This document shows, piece by piece, positions 6,602 to 17,600 of a stretch of 34,197 bases of DNA. The DNA is from Sulfitobacter noctilucicola (GTDB taxonomy: Bacteria; Pseudomonadota; Alphaproteobacteria; Rhodobacterales; Rhodobacteraceae): positions 1 to 34,197 of the forward strand of contig NZ_JASD01000004.1 of NCBI RefSeq assembly GCF_000622385.1. The letters run 5' to 3'. The first letter of the stretch is position 1; each line of letters starts with the position of its first letter. The translations under genes were made by a program, and so were the position numbers. The notes under the pieces are model-generated. The model was not told the DNA's origin, did not search any database, and worked only from the letters and a program-made list of their open reading frames with translations.

Positions 6602-9600
6602 TTAGAACTTGGCGATGAAGTTCACAAAGAGACCTTCGTCGTCGAAGGTCAGGTCTGTCAGATCGTCTGAGAACCGTCCGGTGTTGTACCCGACACCCAC
6701 TTTGACGTTCTTGCCGATATGGCGATAGGCGGCGCCCAGCAGACCGTATTCGGCCACTCCCGCATCCGTGGCCCGCAAATATCGGCCCTCCAGCAGCAGG
6801 TCCCACTTGTGCGTCAGGTGATACCGGGCGTTCACCACGCCAAGATAGGCGTCGTTGTCAGCCAAGGGGATATCCTCGTCGGGGCTGGATTGGCCCCAGC
6901 GTCCGCCGACCTTGGCGCCCAGTGTCCATTGCTGGTTCAGATCGTAGCTCATATCGAGCGACAGAACGTGGCTCACCTGACGTGGCCCGCGTTCGGTCGT
7001 GCTGTCGATCTGCTGGCCCACGGTGTCCTTGAGAAAACGGTACTTGAACAACACGTTAAGGCGGTCATTCAACACAGGCCTGTAGGCATAGCCCATCTGC
7101 GCATCAATATATTCGCCTGACGTGATCGAGGTGCCGTCCGTATCGGTATCCGCGTAATCAACCGAGAACAGCAGGCGCTGGTCTTCGCTGATCAGATAGC
7201 GGCCACTGGCGACAAAGAGATAGGCATCAGAATCGCGGTTGGCGCCCAACGTCTCGCCGCGATCCCGGCGGACTTCGGCACGGCCACTCAGGCTCAGCCC
7301 ATGCTCGTTTTCGTACCGCGCACCAAATGACAGCGCCTTGCGGTCGAGGGTGCCGTCGATGGCCTCCACCGTGCCGTATTCGAAATTACCGGTCAGGGTA
7401 AGCGCCTCTGTGGTGCGGTATTCCACGCCATAGGTGCTGGTCAGGGACTTGTGGCGCCCGAACATATCATAGGTGTTTTCCCCATAAACATCGACGTTTT
7501 CGCCAAGTCTGCGCCGCCCACCGGCAACGAACTGGCCGCGGTCGCGACCCACAAGCGTCGCACCAGAGAACTCTCGCCCGGGATCAAGGGTATACCCCAG
7601 ATAGACGGAGTTATCGTCCGCAGATGTGTACGTGAACAGAGCCGCACCTGCAGCGCCCAGCGACCCGTCGGAAATCTCGCCCTCAAAGGTCCAGTTCTCT
7701 GAGAAGCGGTAGCGAATACCAGCCCCTGCACGGTCGTTTTTCTCAAGCTCGCCCGAGCGTGCCAAAGTGGACTGGCCATAGACATACCACGCGAAATATT
7801 CGCTTTCGGTAAAGGTCGCGCGAACGGCAGCGTCTGTCCGGCTGCCGTTTTTGTTCGTGGTTCCCAGCGCAAGGCCCGGCGTGTTGCGGTCCAGATGTTC
7901 GACGCCGAAATCAAGCGTAAGACGGTCCGAGACGACATATCTGACCTCGGCACCACCCTCGCGGTCGGTCCGGCCGTTTTCGTCTTCAAAGCTGTCGTAG
8001 TAAACGCGGTAGCTCAGCCGCTCTGTGGGCTGCATATCGACGGATACACCCCAGAGTTCCTCATCCACCGTGGTTTGATAATCAAGCGTCGAAAAGCCCG
8101 CGTCGCGCGTCTCGAAGTAGGCGGCGATTGTGCCCGGTGTGGTAACACCGAGATCGGCGAGATCAACTTGCATGCGGGCGGCAACGCCGTCACCTGTGCC
8201 ATCGACCACGCCGGCCGTCTCGCGGTTCTCAACGATCAAACCACCGTCGATGGAGAAGCTTGAGCCAAATCCCGGCCCTTCCGTCTGGGCATATTCCAGC
8301 GCGATAAAGCTGCGTTCGCTCAATTCCCACATCACATCGACCGACTGGGCGGTCTGGTCGGCGATGTCGGTCTGTTCAACCATGCCAGTGTAGCCAAGAC
8401 GCAGGTTGTCGGTCACCCATGCCTCGGCGCGACCGCCGTAGGTATAGCCGTCGATGCCACCCACCGGAGGGGTGAAGGCATAGTTGGCCACCAGCACGAC
8501 ATCGTATTCTCCTGCCGGATCGCTGACGACGGTCCCTGAGGCAGCGGTACCGCTGAGCGGTTCAGTCAGGATGATCGTGCCCTGAATATAGTTAATGCGG
8601 TAGTCCAGCCCCGGCGTCAGCTGGCGCGTTTCAACCACCCGTCCTGTTGCCCGGTCGCGCAGCTGGATCGACAACTGTTCTGTGTCTACGGCAATGTCCT
8701 GACGCTGCAGAAAGTACACTGACCCGCCGGTCCCCAGAAACGTGTCGCGTCCGGGCAAACGGTCAGGATTGGCGGCATACCCTTCGACAGAGACGCGTGA
8801 TTGCCCGCGCGTGGTCGTTTGCGGACTGCGGTAGACACCCTGCGCACCATAAAGCGTGCGTTCATCGCGCAGGTAATATCCGCCGTTGATGCGGGACTGG
8901 TAATTGCCCCACATGATGTGGCTGCCATTGCGCTCGGCGCGCACATAGAATTTGCCGTCGGTCGGGGCACCTTCTTCAAACGTGCTGTCGTCGCCGTAGA
9001 CCGGATAGGCGTTCTCGCGCTGGAGGCGGATCAGGACATTGACGGGATCTTTCTCATCCAGATCGCGGAAGATGTTCTTGAGCTCGTCCTCGCCCGTATC
9101 GACCGAACCTGTCAGGATCCAGCCGTTCTGTGTCTTGCCCTTGGCGTATCCGGCAAGCCGACCATAGGTATAGGTCTTGTCGTACTCGGCACCCTGCGCA
9201 TCCACACCACCTTCAAGGCGGTATCCTAGGGTCACATCTGCAATGGCGGTATAGAACCATTCGGCGCGCGGGATCAGAATGTCGCGCTCGATATAGGTAT
9301 CTTCGCCAGCTCCGCTGACCTGCACCGCGATAGCCTGATCGCCTGCGGGCAGAATGCGTTGAATGACAAAGCTGCCGCCGGGATCGGGGCGCACGACTTC
9401 GCCTAATGTGTTCACCACGGCACCTTCGCGCACGTCCGTTCCGCTGACTGTCACCGCACCGCCATAGACAGGAATGCGGCGGATGCCTGCGGTATCGACG
9501 CCAAGCTCGGGTGGAGGTGCAGTGAAATCCGTCTCTTCAAACCCCGGCCCCGCCGGACGGAGTGGGAGCGGCACCGTTTCGTCAAAGCGGCCCTGCGCAT

Positions 9601-10057
9601 CATAGACCCGATAGGTCATGATCAGGTTATCCCCTTCGGGCAGCACAAAAGACGCATCCCCATTGGGCGCGATAGGTGTACGGCTCAGGACACGCGGACC
9701 GCCACGTGCACCAAGATCGATCACCCGTACTTCGCCGCGTGTGACGTAGGCGGGATAGTTCATCTGGCTGCGTACGGTAACGCTGTCGCCTGCACGTGGC
9801 GGGCGTTCGTTGGTGACAAGCGCGGTCAGGCGTGGCTTTACCTCAAGTCCGTCGAAACGCACCTGAAGCTGCGCGCGGGCCAGGGCGATATCTTCACGCG
9901 CCTTGGTGGTGGATAACCTTGGATCGCCCGCAACCTGCTGGCCGTCGATGGCAATACTAAAGCCTTCCTGCGATTGCGCCTGCGTTGCCGCGACAAGAGC
10001 CAGCAGCGAAACGCTTGCCAGTGTCATGCGGCGTGGGGAGGTCATTATATGCTTCAT
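6602..10057 (-). CDS. Outer-membrane beta-barrel protein, partner of the giant repeat protein
   Basis: This 1151-residue protein starts with a Sec signal peptide (MKHIMTSPRRMTLASVSLLA, cleavage after about residue 28, TQA). A beta-rich periplasmic part of about 250 residues follows, then a long barrel region of alternating short strands rich in Tyr, Arg and Asp, ending in Phe (FVNFIAKF), the outer-membrane assembly signal. The middle has a conserved block YPVYGDDSTFEEGAPTDGKF followed by a FLGTGGSVYFLQRQDI segment. I recall this family as a common downstream neighbour of giant DUF11-repeat proteins, but its function is not known to me. I see no TonB box or plug. I start at ATG 10057, with AGGGA eight bases upstream; it begins 10 bp after the giant gene stops, so the two form one operon. 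It may anchor, export or display the giant protein (inference). Confidence 0.75.
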   Translation of the reverse strand: MKHIMTSPRRMTLASVSLLALVAATQAQSQEGFSIAIDGQQVAGDPRLSTTKAREDIALARAQLQVRFDGLEVKPRLTALVTNERPPRAGDSVTVRSQMNYPAYVTRGEVRVIDLGARGGPRVLSRTPIAPNGDASFVLPEGDNLIMTYRVYDAQGRFDETVPLPLRPAGPGFEETDFTAPPPELGVDTAGIRRIPVYGGAVTVSGTDVREGAVVNTLGEVVRPDPGGSFVIQRILPAGDQAIAVQVSGAGEDTYIERDILIPRAEWFYTAIADVTLGYRLEGGVDAQGAEYDKTYTYGRLAGYAKGKTQNGWILTGSVDTGEDELKNIFRDLDEKDPVNVLIRLQRENAYPVYGDDSTFEEGAPTDGKFYVRAERNGSHIMWGNYQSRINGGYYLRDERTLYGAQGVYRSPQTTTRGQSRVSVEGYAANPDRLPGRDTFLGTGGSVYFLQRQDIAVDTEQLSIQLRDRATGRVVETRQLTPGLDYRINYIQGTIILTEPLSGTAASGTVVSDPAGEYDVVLVANYAFTPPVGGIDGYTYGGRAEAWVTDNLRLGYTGMVEQTDIADQTAQSVDVMWELSERSFIALEYAQTEGPGFGSSFSIDGGLIVENRETAGVVDGTGDGVAARMQVDLADLGVTTPGTIAAYFETRDAGFSTLDYQTTVDEELWGVSVDMQPTERLSYRVYYDSFEDENGRTDREGGAEVRYVVSDRLTLDFGVEHLDRNTPGLALGTTNKNGSRTDAAVRATFTESEYFAWYVYGQSTLARSGELEKNDRAGAGIRYRFSENWTFEGEISDGSLGAAGAALFTYTSADDNSVYLGYTLDPGREFSGATLVGRDRGQFVAGGRRRLGENVDVYGENTYDMFGRHKSLTSTYGVEYRTTEALTLTGNFEYGTVEAIDGTLDRKALSFGARYENEHGLSLSGRAEVRRDRGETLGANRDSDAYLFVASGRYLISEDQRLLFSVDYADTDTDGTSITSGEYIDAQMGYAYRPVLNDRLNVLFKYRFLKDTVGQQIDSTTERGPRQVSHVLSLDMSYDLNQQWTLGAKVGGRWGQSSPDEDIPLADNDAYLGVVNARYHLTHKWDLLLEGRYLRATDAGVAEYGLLGAAYRHIGKNVKVGVGYNTGRFSDDLTDLTFDDEGLFVNFIAKF

Positions 10058-10067
10058 GGCTCTGTCC

Positions 10068-11640
10068 CTACCGTGTCTTCGCAATTGTTTTTTCAATGAC
10101 AAGCTTACCTGACCCGAGGCCACGCCAACGCTGACGGATCAGCGCTTCCATCGCCCGAAGCCGTTCGCGGCCCATCGTCGGTGTCTCGCCCGCTGCCAAC
10201 GCATAGGTCAGGCGCAACACCGGATCGTTGTCCTTGACCCTGGAAAGCAGGTTATCGACTGCCTGGCTCAACCCCGGTTTGGGTTGTGCTGAATTGGCGG
10301 CGAATGCCTGTGCTGTCAGATCGATATCGACAATCTGGCCCTGCTCTGCACCAAAGTTCATCTTGGCGAACTTACCGGCAGTCAGGCGCACAACGCGCGG
10401 GTTTTCGGTGGTAATCCGGAAACCGGTTGGCAGCGTCCGCTCATCCACTTTCAGCATGAAGTTGCTGCCGATGTTGCGCGGCAACGCGGCACACGGCAAG
10501 GAGTAGCGGCCAAACTCGTCGGTGGTGATGAGGATACCATCAGGCGTGACAAGCCGCACGCCAGCGATGCCCGGTTCGCTCCTGTCATCGGGTTCAGGGA
10601 TGTCGTCAAGTTTGCCGAATTTCCCGTTCCCCTGATAGCTGTCTTCGATGATCGGACTGCGCAGGGTGCCGGGGCCATCCTGATACCCGTTGCCGTTGCG
10701 GTCATGGAACACGCGCCCGATGACATCGGAGCAGTCAAAGACATGTTCGGGATCAATCCGCACGTCAGCCTCTGCGATATTGGACACGGGTCTGCCAAAG
10801 CGGTTTTCGACAAAGGTGCGGTTGGTGATGACACCAAAGCGTCCCGTGCGTACAACGCGCGCAGAGATGCGTATCTCGACTGTTTCACCTGCACCCAGAT
10901 CACCGCGCCATTCAAGGCGGCGGCCATCGGCAAGCGGCTCAACCGGCGCGCCGTCAACGCGTGCACTGCCGGGAGTATAGATCAGGCCAGCAGGCAGTTG
11001 GTCGACAAAACGCGCATTGCTCAGCGCGATCTCGGACTGGTTGCTATAGGACATCACAAAGTTGACCGTTTCACCAAAGACCGCTGTTTGACGGTCTGCG
11101 GTCTTGGTCGCGTTCACATCTGTGATGCGATCACAATCACGCACCGGAATGTTGTTGTTGATAACAATCGGATCGCCCGCTTCGACAGTAAAGCTGGTGT
11201 AGAACGGGTTGGCAGGCGCGGAGCTGTCGGTCAGCAAACCGGTATCACCAGCCGGACCTGCACCGATCACACCGGGATTGTCCGGCAGGAAGGTAGACAA
11301 ATCCAGATCACCCAGCGACAGCCGGTCCTGAGACGGTAGCGTTGTTGTTGGATAGGTAATGCCGACGGTATAGGTGCCAGCAGCAGTCGCATAAAACTGA
11401 TAGGAGCCCTGACGTCCGTCACGAACCACGGTAATCGGCCCTGACGTGCCCACGCCCGTTTGCGTGAACCCGTTGCCGGACACAGAAATCTGTCCACCGA
11501 TCAGAATGCGACCATCGTTTTCACAATAAAGCACACCTGTCGGGTCATAGTCCTCGCGGTCGGGAATACCGTCGCCGTCTCTGTCTGCTGTAGGTGATTC
11601 CAACCGGTCAGGGATGCCGTCTCCGTCAGTATCCGTTGTC
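10068..11640 (-). other. C-terminal anchor region of the giant protein
   Basis: The last 524 residues differ from the repeat array. In order: two thrombospondin-3-like calcium motifs ([10 protein letters not shown] and [10 protein letters not shown], about 11560-11640), a beta-rich domain with Cys, a classic DUF11 domain ([15 protein letters not shown], about 10860-11120), an SdrB-like domain ([13 protein letters not shown] and [12 protein letters not shown], about 10490-10745), and an end segment from about 10290 with the pattern LRLTYAL...[11 protein letters not shown]...KLVIEK. That end segment resembles OmpA-type peptidoglycan-binding domains of related giant proteins, though key residues were not checked. 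Confidence 0.5.
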
Positions 11641-14600
11641 AGAACGATAACTTCGCCCACTGCCGGTTCAAGCAGCTGTTCTGAGGCCGCAGCGGCGGTG
11701 TTCGGCGCGCCGGGCTGGCCCGTGCCTGTGGCGTAGACAATCGTCATCGTGATCGTCCCCGTCTCGCCCGGTGCCAGTACAGCGCCTTCGCCCAAAAGGT
11801 TGATATCATTCACACCGTCAAAGGCAGGGTTGGCAGTTGCTTCGCCGAACCCTTCTGCGGCCAGTTCAATCGGATAGGTCTCCGACATGAGCAATGCAGG
11901 GGACAGGAAGGCTTCCAGATCATCCGTCACCACGATATCGGTTTGCGTGATGTTACCGGTGTTGGCCACAGTGATCGTAAAGCGGACCCGCTCGATGGTC
12001 GGGAACAGGATTTCACCTTCCTCAGCGGATTTCACGACTTCGAAGCGCGGCAGCGCCTCGATTTCCGCAATGGTCGGATCGTTACCCTCGTTGTTGTCAT
12101 CGGACACCCGTTCGATGGGGGCGCCATCCGGTCCGGTTGCGATACCGGTAACCACGTTGCTGAAACCGCCCGCGTCAATGTCGCTTTGTTCCAAGGTGAC
12201 CGTAGCGCGGTATGTCGCAATCGCACCGGGCACCAGCGTGCCACGCGGCAAGGTGGGGTCTTCGTCGGTGCCGATGTAGACAAGCGGCAAGGTGCGCGGG
12301 TTCTCGCCCTCCAGATCGGTAAGGGTATCCGTCAAAGTCAGCCCCGTCAGAGCCTGACCCCCGGTGTTGGTCACGGTCACAAGGAAGGTTGCTTCCTCGC
12401 CGACCATTGTGCCGACTTCTTCCACCGTCTTGAGGATCGAATAATCAGCAGGTGAACCGTCGATCAGGAAGACCGTCGGATCGTCCGTCACATTGCCGTC
12501 GTCATCAATGCCGTTATCCGAGATATCAAAGGCGGAGCGGCCAAGTGGACCTGTGCCGGACACGGTTGCGGTGTTGCTTAGTCCACCGGCGTCTATGTCA
12601 TCCTGTGTCAGCGTATGCGTCACCTGCCATGTAGCACTTTCGTTGGTGTTCAGCACGTTCGGCACAGCGGTTTCGGTAACTTCGGCAGTGACCGACGCAC
12701 CATCCAGACGCGTCATCGTGTCGATGATGGTCAAATTGCTGATCTGCACCTGTCCGGTGTTCTGGGCGCGAATGGTAAAGACCACCAGATCACCCACGTT
12801 CGTGCCACCCGAAGATACGGTTTTGACGACTTCGAGCGCGGGTGTGCCCGGCGGCGCGATTGCAAAGACAGTCGGATCATTGGCGGTGTTACCGTCGTCA
12901 TCGATGCCGTTGTCCGACATATCAAGCACAGGACGGCCCGACGGGGCACGCGCTATTGCTGTGACCTGATTGGACAGACCGCCGGTGCTGATATCATCCG
13001 CAGTCAGCGTCCGTGTCGCGGTATAGGTCCAGATTTCGCCGACGCTTAGGACGTCATCATTGCCGATATCCGTTTCGGGGATACGGGCAAAAGGCGCATC
13101 CAGCGTGATCTCTGCTCCACCCAGATTGGTCATCTCGTCGTTGATGATCACGTTACGCAGTGTGGCGTTTCCTGTGTTTGCAACGGTGAGCGTGAAGGGC
13201 ACAGCAGCGCCAAGAACCGGTGTGATCTGCTCAACGGTTTTGGTCACTACCAATGCGCCTTCGGTCGTGGGACCGACCAGCAAAAGCGTATCCTCATCTG
13301 AGGCTGTCAGCTCTCCGGGGGCGTCCCCGATCACCGACGCCGTGTTCTCCAGCATGCCGCTGTCCTGATCGTCCTGTGTGATCACACGCTCAAACGTACA
13401 GTCTGTGTTTACGTCATTCGGGGTCAGCGTTTCGATTTCGCAGGCATAGTTCGGGTCCATGATGTCGCTGACAACCAGATCCGTCAGCGTGACGTTGCCT
13501 GTGTTACGGACTTCGAAGAAGTAGGTCAGCGTTGATCCGGGCTCTCCGTACGGGGACGGTGACGCAGTTTTCGAAAGCGCAACAGACGGTTCAGGTTCTG
13601 GCGTTTCAATCACCAGTGTCTCGCTTGTGCCCACACCTTCGCCTTGCGGCGTCACAGCACTTACCTCGGCAGTGTTCGTGATGCTGCCGGCGTCGATATC
13701 GTCCTGTGTCACCATGGCGGTGCCGGTACAGATCAGCTGTGCTTCACGCACAAGGACGTCCTGCTGACACTCGAAATCTTCAAGCATGTCATCGCGGATC
13801 ACCACATTGCGCAGGGTCTGTTTGCCGGTGTTTGTCGCCGTCAACGTATAGGTCAGCTCCTGCCCCGGTCCGACAATCGGCAGCGGTGCCGCGGTCTTTT
13901 CGAGCGAGATTTCGGAGGTGATGTCAGCGATTACGGTCACATTGCTTGGCGGTGAGAAAACCTGCGTGTCGTCAGCACCGAATACGGTTTGAGCAAAAGC
14001 TTCGTTCAGGACATTGCCACGGTCCAGATCTACCTGCGTTACGGAATAGTCGGCCGTACAGGTGACCATTTCGCCGGGGATCAAATCGGGATCGTCCACC
14101 GTTGGCGTGAAGCATTCGATCTGGCCGATAAGCGTATCCGACACAGTTACCGGTGCCGCGAAGGCGCGTTTGCCGTCGTTGGTCACGTCAAAGGAGAAGG
14201 TCAGCGTCTCGCCCAGTTCGGTAAAGGTCGTATCTTCTGGCACGGACTTCAAAATCGACAGTGACGGGATACCGCCGTTCGGAATGGTTGCCGATGTAAG
14301 CGGCGTGATGGTCGCCCCGTCCGTCGCGCTTGCGATGTTGGTCACACTGCCCAGACGGACGTCTGTCGCCGTCACTGTATAGACACCGGTACAGGTGAAC
14401 GTCTCATCCGGCAGCAAACCTGCATCGGGGAATACGTCGCAGGTGATACCGGTTGCGGGGATCAGGTTATCGCTGACCGTGATCGGCGTCATGATGGTGG
14501 TATTGCCGGTGTTGGTTGTGACGTAGGTATAGGTTACCTGCGCGCCGGTGATGAACTGTTCCGGTGGAAGGTCCTGTGGCGTTTTGGTCAGCGCCAGCGC

Positions 14601-17600
14601 CGGTGTCTGCTGTGCAAGGATCGTTTCGGTCGCGGGATCAGAGGTCGTCCCGTCGGTCGTGGCCGTCGCGACGTTCACGATCTGACCGTCGTCGATGTCC
14701 TGCTGGATGACAGCATAGGTGCCAAGACAGGCCAGACGGGCGTCAGGCCGCAAGCCACCAAGGGGCACAGGATCACAGACAACGGAACCGCCATTATCCG
14801 TGATACGCGGGTCTGACACCACGATCGGGCCGGGCAGCGTGACGTTGCCGGAGTTGAGGACGATAAAGTTATAGGTAAGCACCTGACCAACTGTCGAATA
14901 GGTGACCGGACCGCCTGTCGCCAGTCGTTTGGTCAGATCCAGTTCGGGTTCGCGTTCGATAATAAAGGTCGTCGGGTCGTCAGCGGTGTTACCGTCGCTG
15001 TCGATACCGTTGTCGGTCACATCGGTGATAGAAGGACCAACCGGTGGCGCGCCTGTGACTGTTGCGCTGTTGCGTACACCGCCTGCATCAATGTCTTCCT
15101 GAACCAGCGTGTAAAAAGCACGGTAGCGGGCTTCTTCGCCCGGCAGCAACACACCGGCAGATGATCCGAGCGTTGATCCGGCAAAGGTTGGCGTGCCGTT
15201 CAAGGCCAGCGGCGTGTTATCCAACCGCGTGAGGCGGTCAGAGGCGACACCCACGCTTTGCAGGGTCACGTTACCGGTGTTCCGCACAACGATCACGAAT
15301 TCCAGACGGCTGCCGACTTCGGGCGCGCCGCTGACGAGTGTCTTTTCACCCTCGATACCCGGCATAGGGTCGATCACGGTTACGGTGGGATTGTCGCCGC
15401 CATTACCCGGTACGTCATCATCAGAAGCATCCGAGACTTCAACGCCTTCCACAGTGATCCCGCTTGCGGTGGCCTGGTTGCTGACACCACCTGCGTCGAT
15501 GTCCTGCTGGGTCAGCGTGTGGGTCGCACGGTAGGTCCAGATCTCTTCAACATCCAGCACACCGGCTTCACCCGCGTCACCACCTGTCAGCTGTGGCGGG
15601 CCCGAAAGCGCGATAATCGTATCGTCAAGACGGCGCAGCGTATCATCCAGTTCAAGGTTCAGCACACTCTGGTTGCCGGTGTTTTCAACCGTAATGGTAT
15701 ACGTCAGGGTTTCCCCGGCAACTGGCGGCGTTGAAGTCCCGCTCAGATCGACCGTCTTGATCGTTTCCAGCGATGGTGCGCCCTCTTCGGGTGTGACGGA
15801 ACGTGTCGCACTGATCGTGATGGGGGTCGGCGAGCCGGGCAAGGTCGCGCTTACGGTTGCAGTGTTGGTAATCGGTGCACCTGCATCGATGTCATCCTGC
15901 GTGACAGTATAAAGCGCCGTAAAGCTGACGATATCACCGGGGGCGAGCCTGTCCCATGTGCCATTCGCGCCGCTGTCAGAGCTGTCGCCTTGCGGACCAT
16001 CATCGGTCACCAGCGTATCGCCCGCCACATCAAGCGAGACAGTTCCCGCAGCCGAGGTATGCTGGTCATCAAGGGTCACGTCGTTAAGGGACACGTTGCC
16101 CGCGTTGGTGACGGTATAGGTATAGGTGACCACCTGATCCACAGCCAGATCGCTGGTCGCGTTGGGTGTCTTGACCATCAACAGTTGCGGATCGGAGATC
16201 GCCTCGACGGTGACGCTGTCGGTTTCGTCGCCCGGTGTGGCAGGCAGGGGCACCTCAGCAGAGCTGGCTCGCGCAATGTTTGTGATACCGCCGGCATCAA
16301 GGTCTTCGATGGTCACTTCGTAGGTGGCGGAACATTGCAGCGTATCGCCGGGGGCAAGGCCTGCGCCCGGGACAGGCGCACAGTTCACATTGGCAATTTT
16401 GTCGTCTGTCACCTGCGGCTGTGCCGTCAGGGTGATGTTGCCGCTGTTGGTCACCACGTAGGTGTAGGTGATCGTCTCACCCGCTTCGGTGACTTGCGAC
16501 ACATCTGCCGTTTTCAGCAGGCTGAAGGCAGGCGCATGATCGGGACCGCGGACAAATAACTCGTCCTCGGCGGTGGCGGTTTCCTGGCCTGGAGTGTTGG
16601 CCGTTCCCGTACCTGTCGCACGGTTCAGGAAGCCGCCATAAACAGGGGCGCTGCCGTTCACGGCATCAACGTCCTGCTGGGTGACAACGTAAGAGACGAT
16701 ACAGCTGGCGTTTTCTTGCTCGGGTGCCAGTGACGGGATTGTACAGCTTGCAGGTGTTGTCGTGCGTTCGTCCTCAAGCGTGACATTGTTCAGCGTTACA
16801 TTGCCATTATTGCGCGCAGTCAGGCGGAACTGTACAACATCGCCCTCACGACTGAACGCGGGCTGGTTGGCCGACAGCACCGGTTCAACAGCTTTTTCGA
16901 CTTCCAGTTCGGGTCTCGGTTCCGCAATCTGTGCGGGCACTTCGGCCGTATCGGTAATATCCTCGCCCTGCGGGCTTTGTCCCATCACACTTGCTTCGTT
17001 GATGAGCGACTGTGCATCCACATCTTCCTGAAGCGCGACATAGGTGCCTTCACAAATCAATGCTTCATCCGGCGCGAGCGTAACGCTCGGATCGGCAGCA
17101 ACATCATCGACAGTACAAGTTAGCGTAGGCACCATCGGGTCCGTGATGCTGACCGCCAACAAGGTCTGGTTGCCCGTGTTCGTTGCCGTGATCCGGTATG
17201 TCAGGGTATCGCCCGCTTCTGCCGGAGCAGGTGAGCCGACAATCACTTTTTCCAGCTCGATGCCGGGGTTCGTTTCGCCTTCTACGACTTTGGTCGCGGC
17301 CTGCGATACGATGGCAGTTTCATTCGGTGTGCCGGGCGCAAAGGTCGTGGTGGCCAGCGCTTCATTGGTCACAGAGCCCAGATCAAGATCATCTTGCGTG
17401 ACAAGATAATCCCGGAAACAGGTGAAGCTCTCTCCGACGCCAAAGACGCCTTCGGTCGCCGCATCATAACACACGAAAGGTTCGCCAATGCGGTTGTCGT
17501 CAATGAAAATATTCTCGGTCAGACCCACGAGGGACGTGTTTGAAACGGTGAAGCTATAGCGGATCACGTCATCCACTTCGGCAAAGCTCACGTCGCTGGG

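Noticed and set aside
10068..11640. Type I secretion signal or sortase motif at the end of the giant protein
   Set aside because: No GGxGxD nonapeptides and no LPXTG were seen, and a clear Sec signal is present at the N-terminus.
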